DNA of 64,000 nucleotides, taken from contig NC_020520.1 in NCBI RefSeq assembly GCF_000348785.1, positions 124,001-188,000 of the forward strand. Reading direction: 5' to 3'. The position numbers and the translations under genes were made by a program. This DNA comes from Ilumatobacter coccineus YM16-304. Its GTDB lineage: Bacteria; Actinomycetota; Acidimicrobiia; Acidimicrobiales; Ilumatobacteraceae. The notes beneath the pieces are model-generated. The model made no database searches. It was not told where the DNA came from and worked only from the letters and a program-made list of their open reading frames with translations. Positions 1 to 7,067 of this stretch are shown here, in pieces; positions within the stretch are counted from its first letter, which is position 1, and the number at the start of each line of letters is the position of its first letter.

Positions 1-2
1 GC

Positions 3-92
3 GAAGAACGACAAGCCCTCAGCTGGGTCCTCACCCGACTCCAGCAGAACCTCACCTCCGCCATCAACAGATCCACGTCACCCGGTACCTGA
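3..92 (+). CDS. C-terminal end of an unidentified protein (partial)
   Basis: A reading frame enters from the left edge and ends at TGA after 29 residues, finishing RSTSPGT. The visible piece is mostly one amphipathic helix rich in Leu and Gln. It recalls the last helix of MarR-type regulators, but nothing in 29 residues proves this. It stops 52 bases before the thiolase start and could be the preceding gene of the same transcript. Confidence 0.4.
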   Translation, partial: EERQALSWVLTRLQQNLTSAINRSTSPGT

Positions 93-144
93 CCGGACGA
101 CGCCACAAACCCACCACACATCTCAAACCAACAGGAGAACAGCA

Positions 145-1311
145 ATGACCGAAGCAGTGATCGTCGATGCAATCCGCACCCCGGGCGGCAAGCGCAACGG
201 ACAGTTCAAAGACCAGCACCCCGTCGACCTGGCGGCCCACGTGCTCAAGGCGCTCCAAGAGCGCAACAACCTCGACCCGGCACTGGTCGACGACGTCATC
301 ATGGGCTGCGTCATGCAGGTCGGTGAGCAGTCGCTCAACATCGGCCGCAACGCCGTGCTCTCGGCCGGTTGGCCCGAAGAGGTTCCCTCCACCACCGTCG
401 ACCGCCAGTGCGGCTCGTCGCAGCAGTCGATGCACTTCGCCGCACAGGGCGTCATCGCCGGTGCGTACGACGTCGTCGTCGCCGCCGGTGTCGAAGTCAT
501 GACCCGCACGCCGATGGGCGCGTCGATCGTCCAGGGCATGGGCTTCCCGTTCAGCCAGGACCAGCAAGACCGCTACGCCGAGACCGGCCTCCCGCCGCAG
601 GGCATCGGCGCCGACATGATCGCCGACGAGTACGGCATCACCCGAGAAGACCTCGACGCCTTCGGTGCCGAGAGCCAGCAGCGTGCGGCCACCGCCCGCG
701 ACGAAGGCCGCTTCGAGAACGAGATCGTTCCCGTCGAAGTCGAGATCGACGGCGAGACCGTCATCGTCAAGGACGACGAAGGCATCCGCGACGGCACCAC
801 CGCCGAGTCGCTCGCCAAGCTCAAGCCGGCCTTCAAGGAAGACGGCAAGATCACCGCCGGCAACTCCTCGCAGATCTCCGACGGTGCGTCCGCCGTGCTC
901 ATCATGAGCAAGGAGAAGGCCGAAGAGCTCGGCATGAAGCCCCGCGCCAAGTTCCACAGCTTCGCCCTCGCCGGCACCGACCCGGTCACCATGCTGAAGG
1001 GCCCGATCCCGGCCACGAAGAAGATCCTCGAGAAGACCGGCCTCAGCATCGACGACATCGACCTGTTCGAAGTCAACGAAGCGTTCGCCTCGGTCGTCCT
1101 CGCCTGGCAGAAGGAGACCGGCGCCGACATGAGCAAGGTCAACGTCAACGGCGGCGCCATCGCACTCGGCCACCCGCTCGGTGCATCCGGCACCAAGCTC
1201 ATGGCCACGCTCCTCAACGAGCTCGAGCGCACCGGCGGCAAGTACGGCCTCCAGGTGATGTGCGAAGGCGGCGGCATGGCCAACGCCACCATCATCGAAC
1301 GCCTCGACTGA
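145..1311 (+). CDS. Acetyl-CoA C-acyltransferase (thiolase)
   Basis: This 388-residue protein is a full-length type II thiolase, which either cleaves 3-ketoacyl-CoA with CoA or condenses two acyl-CoAs. The nucleophilic cysteine is Cys89 in VDRQCGSS. FEVNEAFA, the histidine loop GHPLGASGTK and the C-terminal MCEGGGMA cysteine loop are all present, so it should be active. A Shine-Dalgarno-like AGGAG sits about ten bases before the ATG. A strong hairpin follows the gene at 1372-1408. The sequence does not separate fatty-acid from steroid side-chain degradation, because no other beta-oxidation gene is adjacent. Confidence 0.93.
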   Translation: MTEAVIVDAIRTPGGKRNGQFKDQHPVDLAAHVLKALQERNNLDPALVDDVIMGCVMQVGEQSLNIGRNAVLSAGWPEEVPSTTVDRQCGSSQQSMHFAAQGVIAGAYDVVVAAGVEVMTRTPMGASIVQGMGFPFSQDQQDRYAETGLPPQGIGADMIADEYGITREDLDAFGAESQQRAATARDEGRFENEIVPVEVEIDGETVIVKDDEGIRDGTTAESLAKLKPAFKEDGKITAGNSSQISDGASAVLIMSKEKAEELGMKPRAKFHSFALAGTDPVTMLKGPIPATKKILEKTGLSIDDIDLFEVNEAFASVVLAWQKETGADMSKVNVNGGAIALGHPLGASGTKLMATLLNELERTGGKYGLQVMCEGGGMANATIIERLD

Positions 1312-1371
1312 GCGGCTGAGCGGCGCCAGATTCCTTCTGATCACCGCTCAGCACTGCTGAAGCATTGAAAT

Positions 1372-1408
1372 GCAGCGGCCGGACTCGTTCGACGGGTCCG
1401 GCCGTTGC
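1372..1408 (+). terminator. Strong hairpin between convergent genes
   Basis: A 13-base stem, GCAGCGGCCGGAC against GTCCGGCCGTTGC with one G-U wobble, closes an 11-base loop. It lies 60 bases after the thiolase stop and could also act on the converging methyltransferase gene. No clear T-run follows, so the mechanism is uncertain. Confidence 0.6.
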
Positions 1409-1419
1409 GCGTTCCGGAT

Positions 1420-1485
1420 GTTTCCTTTGGACCGGGACCGAGGGAAACAAGCGGATGTTTCCTTTGGACCGGGTCGAAAAGAAAC
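1420..1485. repeat. Two 29-base palindromic repeats, 37-base period
   Basis: Two imperfect palindromes of exactly 29 bases occupy 1420-1448 and 1457-1485. Both begin GTTTCCTTTGGACCGGG and end GAAAC, and are separated by the 8-base spacer AAGCGGAT. Each can fold on itself (GTTTC against GAAAC outside, a GACC/GGTC-type core inside). They fill the gap just before the stop codon of the minus-strand methyltransferase. Unit length and spacing match the unrelated-sequence arrays at 34288 and 58857. Confidence 0.75.
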
Positions 1486-1492
1486 AAGCGGG

Positions 1493-2341
1493 TCAGGACG
1501 GTTTGGTGGCGGCCATCGTGTACATCATCGGACACCGGTCGATCTGATGGTCGGGGAGGAAGAACAGCTCGTCGCGTTCGATCTGATTCGGGAGCATTCG
1601 CCAATCGAGGCGTCGGTGCTCCTCGAGCGTCGTCACCGTCAGACCAGCCGAGGTCAACGCCGTGAACACCTCGCCGATTCCGTGGTTCCACTCGTGTGAG
1701 CGGGTGTTCGTCAGCTGCTCGCCGGCGGTGTCGACGTACGTGTCGGCCTCGTCGAACGTGAGCGGTTCGACCGTTTCGAAGTAGGGGTACTTCAACCGCA
1801 GCCCGGCGTCGGTCTCGTCGGCCGACATGGTGTCGTCGAGCGCATACGCGATCGGATGGCACTCCCGGAGATGGAACCGGCCGCCCGGCTTCACCAGCGC
1901 CGCGCACACCTCACCCCATCGGGCGATGTCGGGCAGCCAGTTGAGCGCGCCGACGCCGGTGTAGACGAGGTCGAACTGCTCGCCGCCGAGCGCGTCGACC
2001 GCGTCGTACACGTTCGACTCGACGAACGTTCCGGGGGTGTCGACCGACGCGAACAACTCCCGGGCCGCGTCGAGCGACGCTTCCGACTGATCGAGCCCCA
2101 CGACGTCGGCGCCGAGCCGGGCCAACGACAACGTGTCGGTTCCGATGTGGCACTGCAGGTGCACCGCGCGCAGTCCGGCGATGTCGCCGAGGTACTGCCG
2201 ATCGAAGTCGACCACGTCGCTGAGCAACGCCCGATCGTCACGAAAGCGATCGAGGCGATACCCGGTCGACCCTCGCGCGTGCAATCGAGCCCGGTCGTCC
2301 CAGTTCAGCCGGTTCGCCTCGATGTACCCCTCGTTCGCCAT
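1493..2341 (-). CDS. Class I SAM-dependent methyltransferase
   Basis: This 282-residue protein carries the class I S-adenosylmethionine signature. Motif I is VHLQCHIGTDTLSLARLGA near residue 55, followed by the acidic VVGLDQS that binds the ribose of SAM. YTGVGALNWLPDI and the VKPGGRFHL loop are typical of the UbiE/methyltransferase-11 and -25 group. The substrate cannot be told. The ATG at 2341 is preferred over an upstream in-frame start because GGTGG directly precedes it. It is monocistronic and converges on the thiolase. Confidence 0.85.
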   Translation of the reverse strand: MANEGYIEANRLNWDDRARLHARGSTGYRLDRFRDDRALLSDVVDFDRQYLGDIAGLRAVHLQCHIGTDTLSLARLGADVVGLDQSEASLDAARELFASVDTPGTFVESNVYDAVDALGGEQFDLVYTGVGALNWLPDIARWGEVCAALVKPGGRFHLRECHPIAYALDDTMSADETDAGLRLKYPYFETVEPLTFDEADTYVDTAGEQLTNTRSHEWNHGIGEVFTALTSAGLTVTTLEEHRRLDWRMLPNQIERDELFFLPDHQIDRCPMMYTMAATKPS

Positions 2342-2470
2342 CCACCACGTTCGCACACCACTTCACCCGCTTTGCCCCTCGATTCCGTCACCGATGACGG
2401 ATCTGAGGGGCAAAGCAGTTCAGACGGGTTTCTTTGGGGGGCGGTGAGGAGTGGTCTCGGTCACATGTCG

Positions 2471-2510
2471 TTGCGACGTAGCGATATGTCGCTATAGTAA
2501 CGACATATCG
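2471..2510 (+). promoter_or_regulatory. Promoter of the padR gene overlapped by a long palindromic operator
   Basis: A -35 box TTGCGA (2471-2476) lies 16 bases from a -10 box TATAGT (2493-2498). The -10 is embedded in an inverted repeat with arms CGATATGTCGCTA (2482-2494) and TAACGACATATCG (2498-2510), matching at 12 of 13 positions around a 3-base centre. PadR family proteins typically bind ATGT/ACAT dyads, which this contains. Autorepression by the adjacent PadR protein is the natural reading. Confidence 0.75.
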
Positions 2511-2549
2511 ATAATGAAATCGATAGTCTGTACCGAAATGGAGACCTGA

Positions 2550-3197
2550 ATGGGACAGCACCACACCGCTCCCGAACGAGGAGCGTTCTCAGAACGAGGA
2601 ACCGGTCGAGGCCGCGGACGCCGAAAGATGCGTCGCTGGAACGACTCGGACCACGAACGAAAGGGGGGCCACATGCGCCACCACGAACACTCACCACACA
2701 GCCGAGGCGGACGCCATCGGGCCCGTCGGGGCGCGATCGTGACCGCTGCGCTGCTGCTGCTCGACGAGCGGCCGATGCACGGCTACGAACTCATCACCGA
2801 ACTCGAGGCACGCAGCGACGGTCGCTGGCGGCCCAGCCCCGGCACGATGTACCCCGCACTCAACCGGATGGAAGAGCGAGGCCTCGTCGACGTCGAAGAG
2901 ATCGACGGCAAGCGACAGTTCAGCCTCACCGAGGCCGGCCGAACGCGGGTCGCCGAATACCGCGACGCCAAGAGCGACGATGAGCCGGCGCCCTGGGACG
3001 ACAACGGACACGGCGAGCGCGGCGATCTCCGCGGCGCCATGGCCGAACTCGTCGGCCAAGCACGTCAGATCGGCCGCTTCGGCACGCCCGAGCAGGTCGA
3101 GCAGGCGAAGTCGGTACTGGCCGACACCAAGCGCAAGCTCTACGCCATCCTCGCCGCCGAGCCCGACGAGCCGGCCGAGCCGGGCGACGCCGAGTGA
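2550..3197 (+). CDS. PadR family transcriptional regulator
   Basis: This 215-residue regulator has the PadR winged helix at about residues 60-140: AALLLLDERPMHGYELITELE, then PSPGTMYPALNRMEERGLV and a wing ending KRQFSLTEAG. A C-terminal helical part (LRGAMAELVGQARQIGRFG) resembles the dimer helices of Vir-type PadR proteins. The first 50 residues are rich in Arg, His and Gly and are not part of the usual fold. The start at 2550 is chosen because GGAG lies six bases upstream; an internal Met before HHEHS would give the usual length. A promoter with a 13-base-arm operator lies directly upstream, so it probably represses itself. Its other targets are unknown. Confidence 0.9.
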   Translation: MGQHHTAPERGAFSERGTGRGRGRRKMRRWNDSDHERKGGHMRHHEHSPHSRGGRHRARRGAIVTAALLLLDERPMHGYELITELEARSDGRWRPSPGTMYPALNRMEERGLVDVEEIDGKRQFSLTEAGRTRVAEYRDAKSDDEPAPWDDNGHGERGDLRGAMAELVGQARQIGRFGTPEQVEQAKSVLADTKRKLYAILAAEPDEPAEPGDAE

Positions 3198-3201
3198 ACG
3201 A

Positions 3202-3234
3202 CCGGACGGTTTGTCTCTGAGACAAACCGTCCGG
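3202..3234. repeat. 33-base perfect palindrome (copy 1 of 3)
   Basis: Arms of 16 bases, CCGGACGGTTTGTCTC and its exact reverse complement, flank a single central T. It fills nearly all of the 39-base gap between the convergent padR and DsbA-like genes, so it may serve as a two-way terminator. The same element recurs at 7028 and 52952. Confidence 0.9.
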
Positions 3235-3236
3235 GG

Positions 3237-3890
3237 TCAGACGGGGTCGGGACGCGCGCCGGGGTTGGGGCCCTCGGTGCGCGTCTTCTTCAATTCGAAG
3301 AAGCCGTCGACGTCCATCATCGCCACCAGCGCATCCCACATCTTCAGCGAGTCGTCGCCGGTCGGCACCTTCGTGATGACCGGGCCGAAGTAGCCGACGC
3401 GCTCGCCGCGCGAGTTCTTCATCGCGATGATCGGCGTGCCGACGTCGTTGCCGACGAGGCCGAGGCCGTCGTCCATCGCCGCTTGGATCGCCGGGTCCCA
3501 CTGCTCGTCGGTGGCGGCCGATGCGAACGACGTGTCGAGCCCGACGGCCTCGAGTGCCTCGGCGACCTCGAAGTCGCGGTTGCCGTCGTGGTGGAGGCGT
3601 GCGCCGAGTTCCCAGTAGAGCTTGAACACGTCGTGGTTGCCCTGCTCGGGCGACTCGGCGGCCGCTCGCATGGCTTCCATCACTCGCAGGTGGCCGTGGG
3701 TCTGCTCCGCCGCCGTGCGGTACTCCGAACCCTCGGGCGGGTCGTTCTTGAACAGCAGGCTGATCGAGCGCCACGTGACGGAGATGTCACGGTGTGGCAC
3801 CACCTCGTCGACGACCCAACGGGCCGTCGCCCAGCAGAACGGGCAGGCGGGGTCGATCCAGAACTCGATCTCGGTCGTCGTGTCACTCAT
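3237..3890 (-). CDS. DsbA-family mycothiol-dependent reductase, Rv2466c-like
   Basis: This 217-residue thioredoxin-fold protein has the active site DPACPFCW near residues 13-20, where the first cysteine is the redox residue. The late segments GTPIIAM (cis-Pro loop), YFGPVITKVPTG and FFELKKTRTEGP closely match mycobacterial Rv2466c (mycoredoxin-2), which uses mycothiol to reduce disulfides and activates nitro drugs. This implies the host makes mycothiol. A -10-like GAGGCT ends six bases before the ATG. It converges on padR across a palindrome. Confidence 0.85.
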   Translation of the reverse strand: MSDTTTEIEFWIDPACPFCWATARWVVDEVVPHRDISVTWRSISLLFKNDPPEGSEYRTAAEQTHGHLRVMEAMRAAAESPEQGNHDVFKLYWELGARLHHDGNRDFEVAEALEAVGLDTSFASAATDEQWDPAIQAAMDDGLGLVGNDVGTPIIAMKNSRGERVGYFGPVITKVPTGDDSLKMWDALVAMMDVDGFFELKKTRTEGPNPGARPDPV

Positions 3891-3995
3891 GCGTCGAGCC
3901 TCGCAGCGTGAGTCGGCGGTGCAAACGGTCGAGCTTCGAAACTTCCTCGAACGGCCTTCCGCCCTCAGCCCGAGCCCGGCGGTCGGGCTCGCTCG

Positions 3996-4541
3996 TCACC
4001 GACGTTTGCGGGCCCGGTGGTCGGCCGTGTGTGTGCGGCTCGCGCAGCGCGGATCGGAGCAGAAGCGCTTCGATCGGTTGCGCGTGGCGTCGTAGAAGAG
4101 TCGTTCGCAGTCGTCGGCGCCGCATCGACCGAAACGGATGGTGCCATTGTCGCAGATCTCCTGCGCGAGCGCCATGAGCAGGTCGGCCATCACCTGGTCG
4201 TCGAACTTGGCGGTGGCCGGCGTCCAGTGGATGTGATGTCCGACGCCTCCGTGGTCGACGATCGACGGGGTGATCGGGATCTCGATCAGTTCCTCGGTGA
4301 CCTTCGCAGCCGCGGTGTCGATGTCGAGATCGGGCAGCTCGGTGAGGAACGGGGTCATCGCCGCGATGCGCTGCGTGACGCGCTGCACCGATGCTTCCGA
4401 GGCCTCGGCGGCACGGCTGAAGCCGGCGTCGTCGAGCGTCGACCGGGTGTCGGACGACTCGTCGGTGAGTCCGTTGGAGAGTTCGAGCAGCGTCTCCAGG
4501 GTGATGCGCGCTTCCGACTCTGTGACCGATGCGACGTACAT
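3996..4541 (-). CDS. CGNR zinc-finger protein, putative regulator
   Basis: This 181-residue protein ends in a CGNR-type zinc finger: GRCGADDCERLFYDATRNRSKRFC and then DPRCASRTHTADHR, giving the expected four-cysteine pattern with an Arg-rich tail. The N-terminal 130 residues correspond to the stress-induced ABATE-like domain usually paired with this finger. Such proteins are presumed DNA-binding regulators, but their targets are generally unknown. The hexamer TAGAAT ends six bases before the ATG, which fits a leaderless transcript. It is divergent from the SWEET-like transporter gene. Confidence 0.8.
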   Translation of the reverse strand: MYVASVTESEARITLETLLELSNGLTDESSDTRSTLDDAGFSRAAEASEASVQRVTQRIAAMTPFLTELPDLDIDTAAAKVTEELIEIPITPSIVDHGGVGHHIHWTPATAKFDDQVMADLLMALAQEICDNGTIRFGRCGADDCERLFYDATRNRSKRFCSDPRCASRTHTADHRARKRR

Positions 4542-4584
4542 GCCTGCATTCTATGCCCGAATGATGTTGCGTGCGGAGCTAAAA

Positions 4585-4621
4585 CGCGTTAGACCCTTAC
4601 GAGTTGTAATGACCTAACGCG
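4585..4621. promoter_or_regulatory. Inverted repeat between divergent genes
   Basis: CGCGTTAG (4585-4592) and CTAACGCG (4614-4621) form a perfect 8-base dyad with 21 bases between the arms, in the gap between the CGNR gene and the SWEET-like gene. It could be an operator, possibly for the CGNR protein, or a leader hairpin of the transporter. No function is proven. Confidence 0.4.
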
Positions 4622-4649
4622 GTAACGCTCATCACAAGGAGTTCCCAAC

Positions 4650-5273
4650 ATGACGATCCTGATCATCACCCTCGTCGTGATCGCCAACATTCTCGGGTCT
4701 GCCATGGCGTACCCGCAGGCGGCGAAACTGCTGCGTACTGGCAACCCCGAAGGCGTGTCCGCCATCTGGGCGGGCGTGAGCGTGTCGATGAACCTCTGGT
4801 GGCTCGTGTACGGCATCGCCAACTCGCTGTGGGGTCTCGTCCCGACATCTGCGATCGCCACCGCGCTGTACGCGGTGATCGTCGTGGCCTTCGTCCGTTC
4901 GGTCGGCCGGAGTGCCTTCGGCGGCTTGGCCTTCGGTGCCCTCGTCTTCGGCCTGGTGCCGCTGCCCGTGCTGCTCGTCGCCGGGTGGAGCGCCGCAGGC
5001 GTCACCATCGGCCTGTGCTACGGCATGCAGCTCTTCCCGGCGGTGGTCGCGGCGTTCCGCACGACCGATCTGTCCGGCGTCGCCGCCGGCACGTGGATCA
5101 TGGCCTGGATCGAAGGAGCGATCTGGGGCGCGTACGGTCTGTTCGTCGTCGACGGGGCCCTGCTGATCGGCGGCGTGGCGGGCGTGCTGATGGCGTCGCT
5201 GATGCTCGCTCGCCTCACGATGACCGGCCACCGTCCGCTGGATTTGCGCCGGGCGAGCCTCGTCTCGGCCTGA
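4650..5273 (+). CDS. SWEET/PQ-loop family transporter with two repeats
   Basis: This 207-residue hydrophobic protein has about seven predicted membrane segments. It contains two MtN3/SemiSWEET-like units: the first has YPQAAKLLRTGNPEGVSAIW and the second FPAVVAAFRTTDLSGVAAGTW, each with the Pro/Phe-rich turn and Gly-Val-Ser-like end of the PQ loop. Most bacterial SemiSWEETs are single units of about 90 residues that dimerise, so this duplicated form resembles eukaryotic SWEETs. Passive sugar transport is likely but the substrate is unknown. AAGGAG lies upstream of the ATG. Confidence 0.75.
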   Translation: MTILIITLVVIANILGSAMAYPQAAKLLRTGNPEGVSAIWAGVSVSMNLWWLVYGIANSLWGLVPTSAIATALYAVIVVAFVRSVGRSAFGGLAFGALVFGLVPLPVLLVAGWSAAGVTIGLCYGMQLFPAVVAAFRTTDLSGVAAGTWIMAWIEGAIWGAYGLFVVDGALLIGGVAGVLMASLMLARLTMTGHRPLDLRRASLVSA

Positions 5274-5404
5274 CCCCGTAAGGGTTCGAGCAAATCGCAA
5301 CAGCTGCTGACACATCGACGCGACGCGCGGTTCGCGCAATCCCTGACTAGGCTGATTTGGGTCAACGTGAGTCAATAGAGGGCTCCAGAACACAAGGAGC
5401 CGGA

Positions 5405-5608
5405 ATGGCTACAGGCATCGTGAAGTTCTTCAATGACGAGAAGGGCTTTGGTTTCATCACTCCCGACGAGGGCGGCAACGACGTCTTCGTTCACTACTCC
5501 AACATCGTTGGATCAGGCCGTCGGTCGTTGAACAACGACGCGAAGGTCGAGTTCGAAGTAGCCCCCGGCCGCAAGGGTCCAGAAGCCGTCGACGTCAAAG
5601 AAATCTGA
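5405..5608 (+). CDS. cspA: Cold shock protein (CspA family)
   Basis: This 67-residue single OB-fold protein has both RNA-binding motifs, KGFGFI at about residue 15 and VFVHY at about residue 31. It binds single-stranded nucleic acid and acts as an RNA chaperone. The ATG at 5405 follows AAGGAGCCGGA; an in-frame extension to 5357 is not plausible for the family. The leader between 5274 and 5404 may carry post-transcriptional control, as is common for csp genes. A small gene follows after 21 bases and probably shares the transcript. Confidence 0.95.
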   Translation: MATGIVKFFNDEKGFGFITPDEGGNDVFVHYSNIVGSGRRSLNNDAKVEFEVAPGRKGPEAVDVKEI

Positions 5609-5629
5609 TCTGAGAGGAGGCGGTTCTGC

Positions 5630-5935
5630 ATGGCATCAAGCCCGCAGAGTTACCAGAAACGCCAGCGTGAACTTCGCAAGAAGGAGCGCAAGGCAGAGAA
5701 GCAGGCAATCCGACATGGTCGCAGCGCGGCCAAGAAGGAAGAGGGCGATGATGGCCCCGACGAAGATGCGCTGCTCGAGGAATTTCGCATTCTCAACGAG
5801 AAGTTCGCCGCAGGTGAAGTCGTCGAAGAAGACTTCGAATACCGCAAGGCGGAGATCTTCCACCAGATGGGTCTCGGCGAAGCGCCGGAGCCCCGCGAAT
5901 CTGACAGCGAGGAAACTGCCGACGTAGAGGCCTAG
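5630..5935 (+). CDS. Small charged protein with a SHOCT-like segment
   Basis: This 101-residue protein begins with a very basic helix (residues 8-37, KRQRELRKKERKAEKQ) and continues with an acidic patch. The segment EEFRILNEKFAAGEVVEEDFEYRKAEIF resembles the short SHOCT motif found at protein ends. A good Shine-Dalgarno, GAGGAGG, precedes the start. Its place 21 bases after the cold shock gene and before a strong terminator marks a two-gene unit. Function is unknown; the basic helix could bind nucleic acid or ribosomes. Confidence 0.75.
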   Translation: MASSPQSYQKRQRELRKKERKAEKQAIRHGRSAAKKEEGDDGPDEDALLEEFRILNEKFAAGEVVEEDFEYRKAEIFHQMGLGEAPEPRESDSEETADVEA

Positions 5936-5970
5936 CCACTACGAAGTCAGCGCCCGCGCTCGACATCGAA

Positions 5971-6010
5971 ACGAAGGCCTCCGGTTGCGACCGGGGGCCT
6001 TCGTCGTTTT
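5971..6010 (+). terminator. Rho-independent terminator after the csp operon
   Basis: ACGAAGGCCTCCGGT pairs with ACCGGGGGCCTTCGT (one G-U wobble) around a TGCG loop, followed by CGTTTT. This is a textbook intrinsic terminator 36 bases after the small SHOCT-like gene. Confidence 0.9.
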
Positions 6011-6072
6011 CGGCCCTGCGCCCGCGCGCGCTGACTCGACACGGCACCGCGCCGAGCCTCTACGTTGCCCAC

Positions 6073-7023
6073 ATGTCTGCTCCCGAGTTCGGCGCCACTT
6101 CGACCACCGACGAGGTCCTTGCCGACGTCGATCTCTCCGGCGAGGTCGCCGCGGTGACCGGGGCATCCGGTGGCCTCGGGCTCGAGACGGCTCGCGCCTT
6201 GGCCGCTCGGGGAGCGCACGTGGTGCTCGCCGCCCGCAACCCCGACAAGCTCGCCGACGCCGTGGACACCATCACGGCTCAGCATCCCGGTGCGTCGCTC
6301 GACACGATCGTGCTCGACCTGGCCGACATCGGGAGCTGTCGCCGGGCGGCCGTCGAGCTGCTCACCCGTGTCGACCGACTCGATCTGCTCGTCAACAACG
6401 CCGGTGTGATGTGCACGCCGTTCGGACACACGGCCGACGGTTTCGAGATGCAGACCGGTACGAATCATCTGGGTCACATGGCGTGGACGATCCCGCTGAT
6501 CGACCTGCTCACGCGGTCGTCTCCGGCCCGGATCATCAACCTCTCGTCGGCGGGTCATCGCTTCGGTGATGTCGACCTCGACGACCTGAACTGGGAGTCG
6601 CGGGAGTACGACGAGTGGGCGGCGTACGGACAGTCGAAGACCGCCAACGTCTTGTTCAGCGTCGAGCTCGAGCGTCGCTTCGGCCCGATGGGCGTGCACG
6701 CCGTTGCGGTCCATCCGGGTGGCATCCACACCGACCTCGGTCGGCACATGACGCCAGACCTGCTCGCTGAGATCGGTGCGAAGATCGAGCAGAGCAACCC
6801 GGGTGGTTTCGACTGGAAGACCATCCCACAGGGGGCGGCCACCACGGTGTGGGCGGCCACCACGCCGGAGTTCGCCGAGCGGGGCGGCGTGTACTGCGAG
6901 GACTGCCACGTCGCCGCGATCGATGACGGAGGCGGCAGCGAGGGAGTGCTCGGCTACGCGCTCGACCCGGAACGCGCCGCTGCGCTGTGGGACCGGTCGA
7001 TGCAGCTCCTCGCCACCGTCTGA
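6073..7023 (+). CDS. Short-chain dehydrogenase/reductase
   Basis: This 316-residue SDR binds NAD(P) through TGASGGLG (residues 33-40) and has NNAG, the catalytic Ser in INLSSAG and the YGQSK catalytic pair. The arrangement and the conserved HPGGIHTDL resemble the retinol dehydrogenase/WWOX-like branch. The substrate is unknown. TACGTT ends six bases before the ATG, suggesting a leaderless transcript. The gene is alone, and its stop is five bases from a 33-base palindrome. Confidence 0.9.
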   Translation: MSAPEFGATSTTDEVLADVDLSGEVAAVTGASGGLGLETARALAARGAHVVLAARNPDKLADAVDTITAQHPGASLDTIVLDLADIGSCRRAAVELLTRVDRLDLLVNNAGVMCTPFGHTADGFEMQTGTNHLGHMAWTIPLIDLLTRSSPARIINLSSAGHRFGDVDLDDLNWESREYDEWAAYGQSKTANVLFSVELERRFGPMGVHAVAVHPGGIHTDLGRHMTPDLLAEIGAKIEQSNPGGFDWKTIPQGAATTVWAATTPEFAERGGVYCEDCHVAAIDDGGGSEGVLGYALDPERAAALWDRSMQLLATV

Positions 7024-7027
7024 CCCA

Positions 7028-7060
7028 CCGGACGGTTTGTCTCAGAGACAAACCGTCCGG
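7028..7060. repeat. 33-base perfect palindrome (copy 2 of 3)
   Basis: Same element as at 3202, with a central A instead of T: arms CCGGACGGTTTGTCTC and its exact reverse complement. It lies in the 44-base gap between the convergent SDR and DUF389 genes. Confidence 0.9.
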
Positions 7061-7067
7061 TCGGGGC

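Noticed and set aside
64-1344. 426-residue open frame antisense to the thiolase
   Set aside because: It is a shadow of the GC-rich thiolase codons; it has biased composition and no motifs, while the plus strand has all thiolase motifs.
2926-3774. 282-residue frame with a GLSQRQTVR peptide that recurs at other places
   Set aside because: The recurring peptide is a translation of the 33-base palindrome, not a protein motif.
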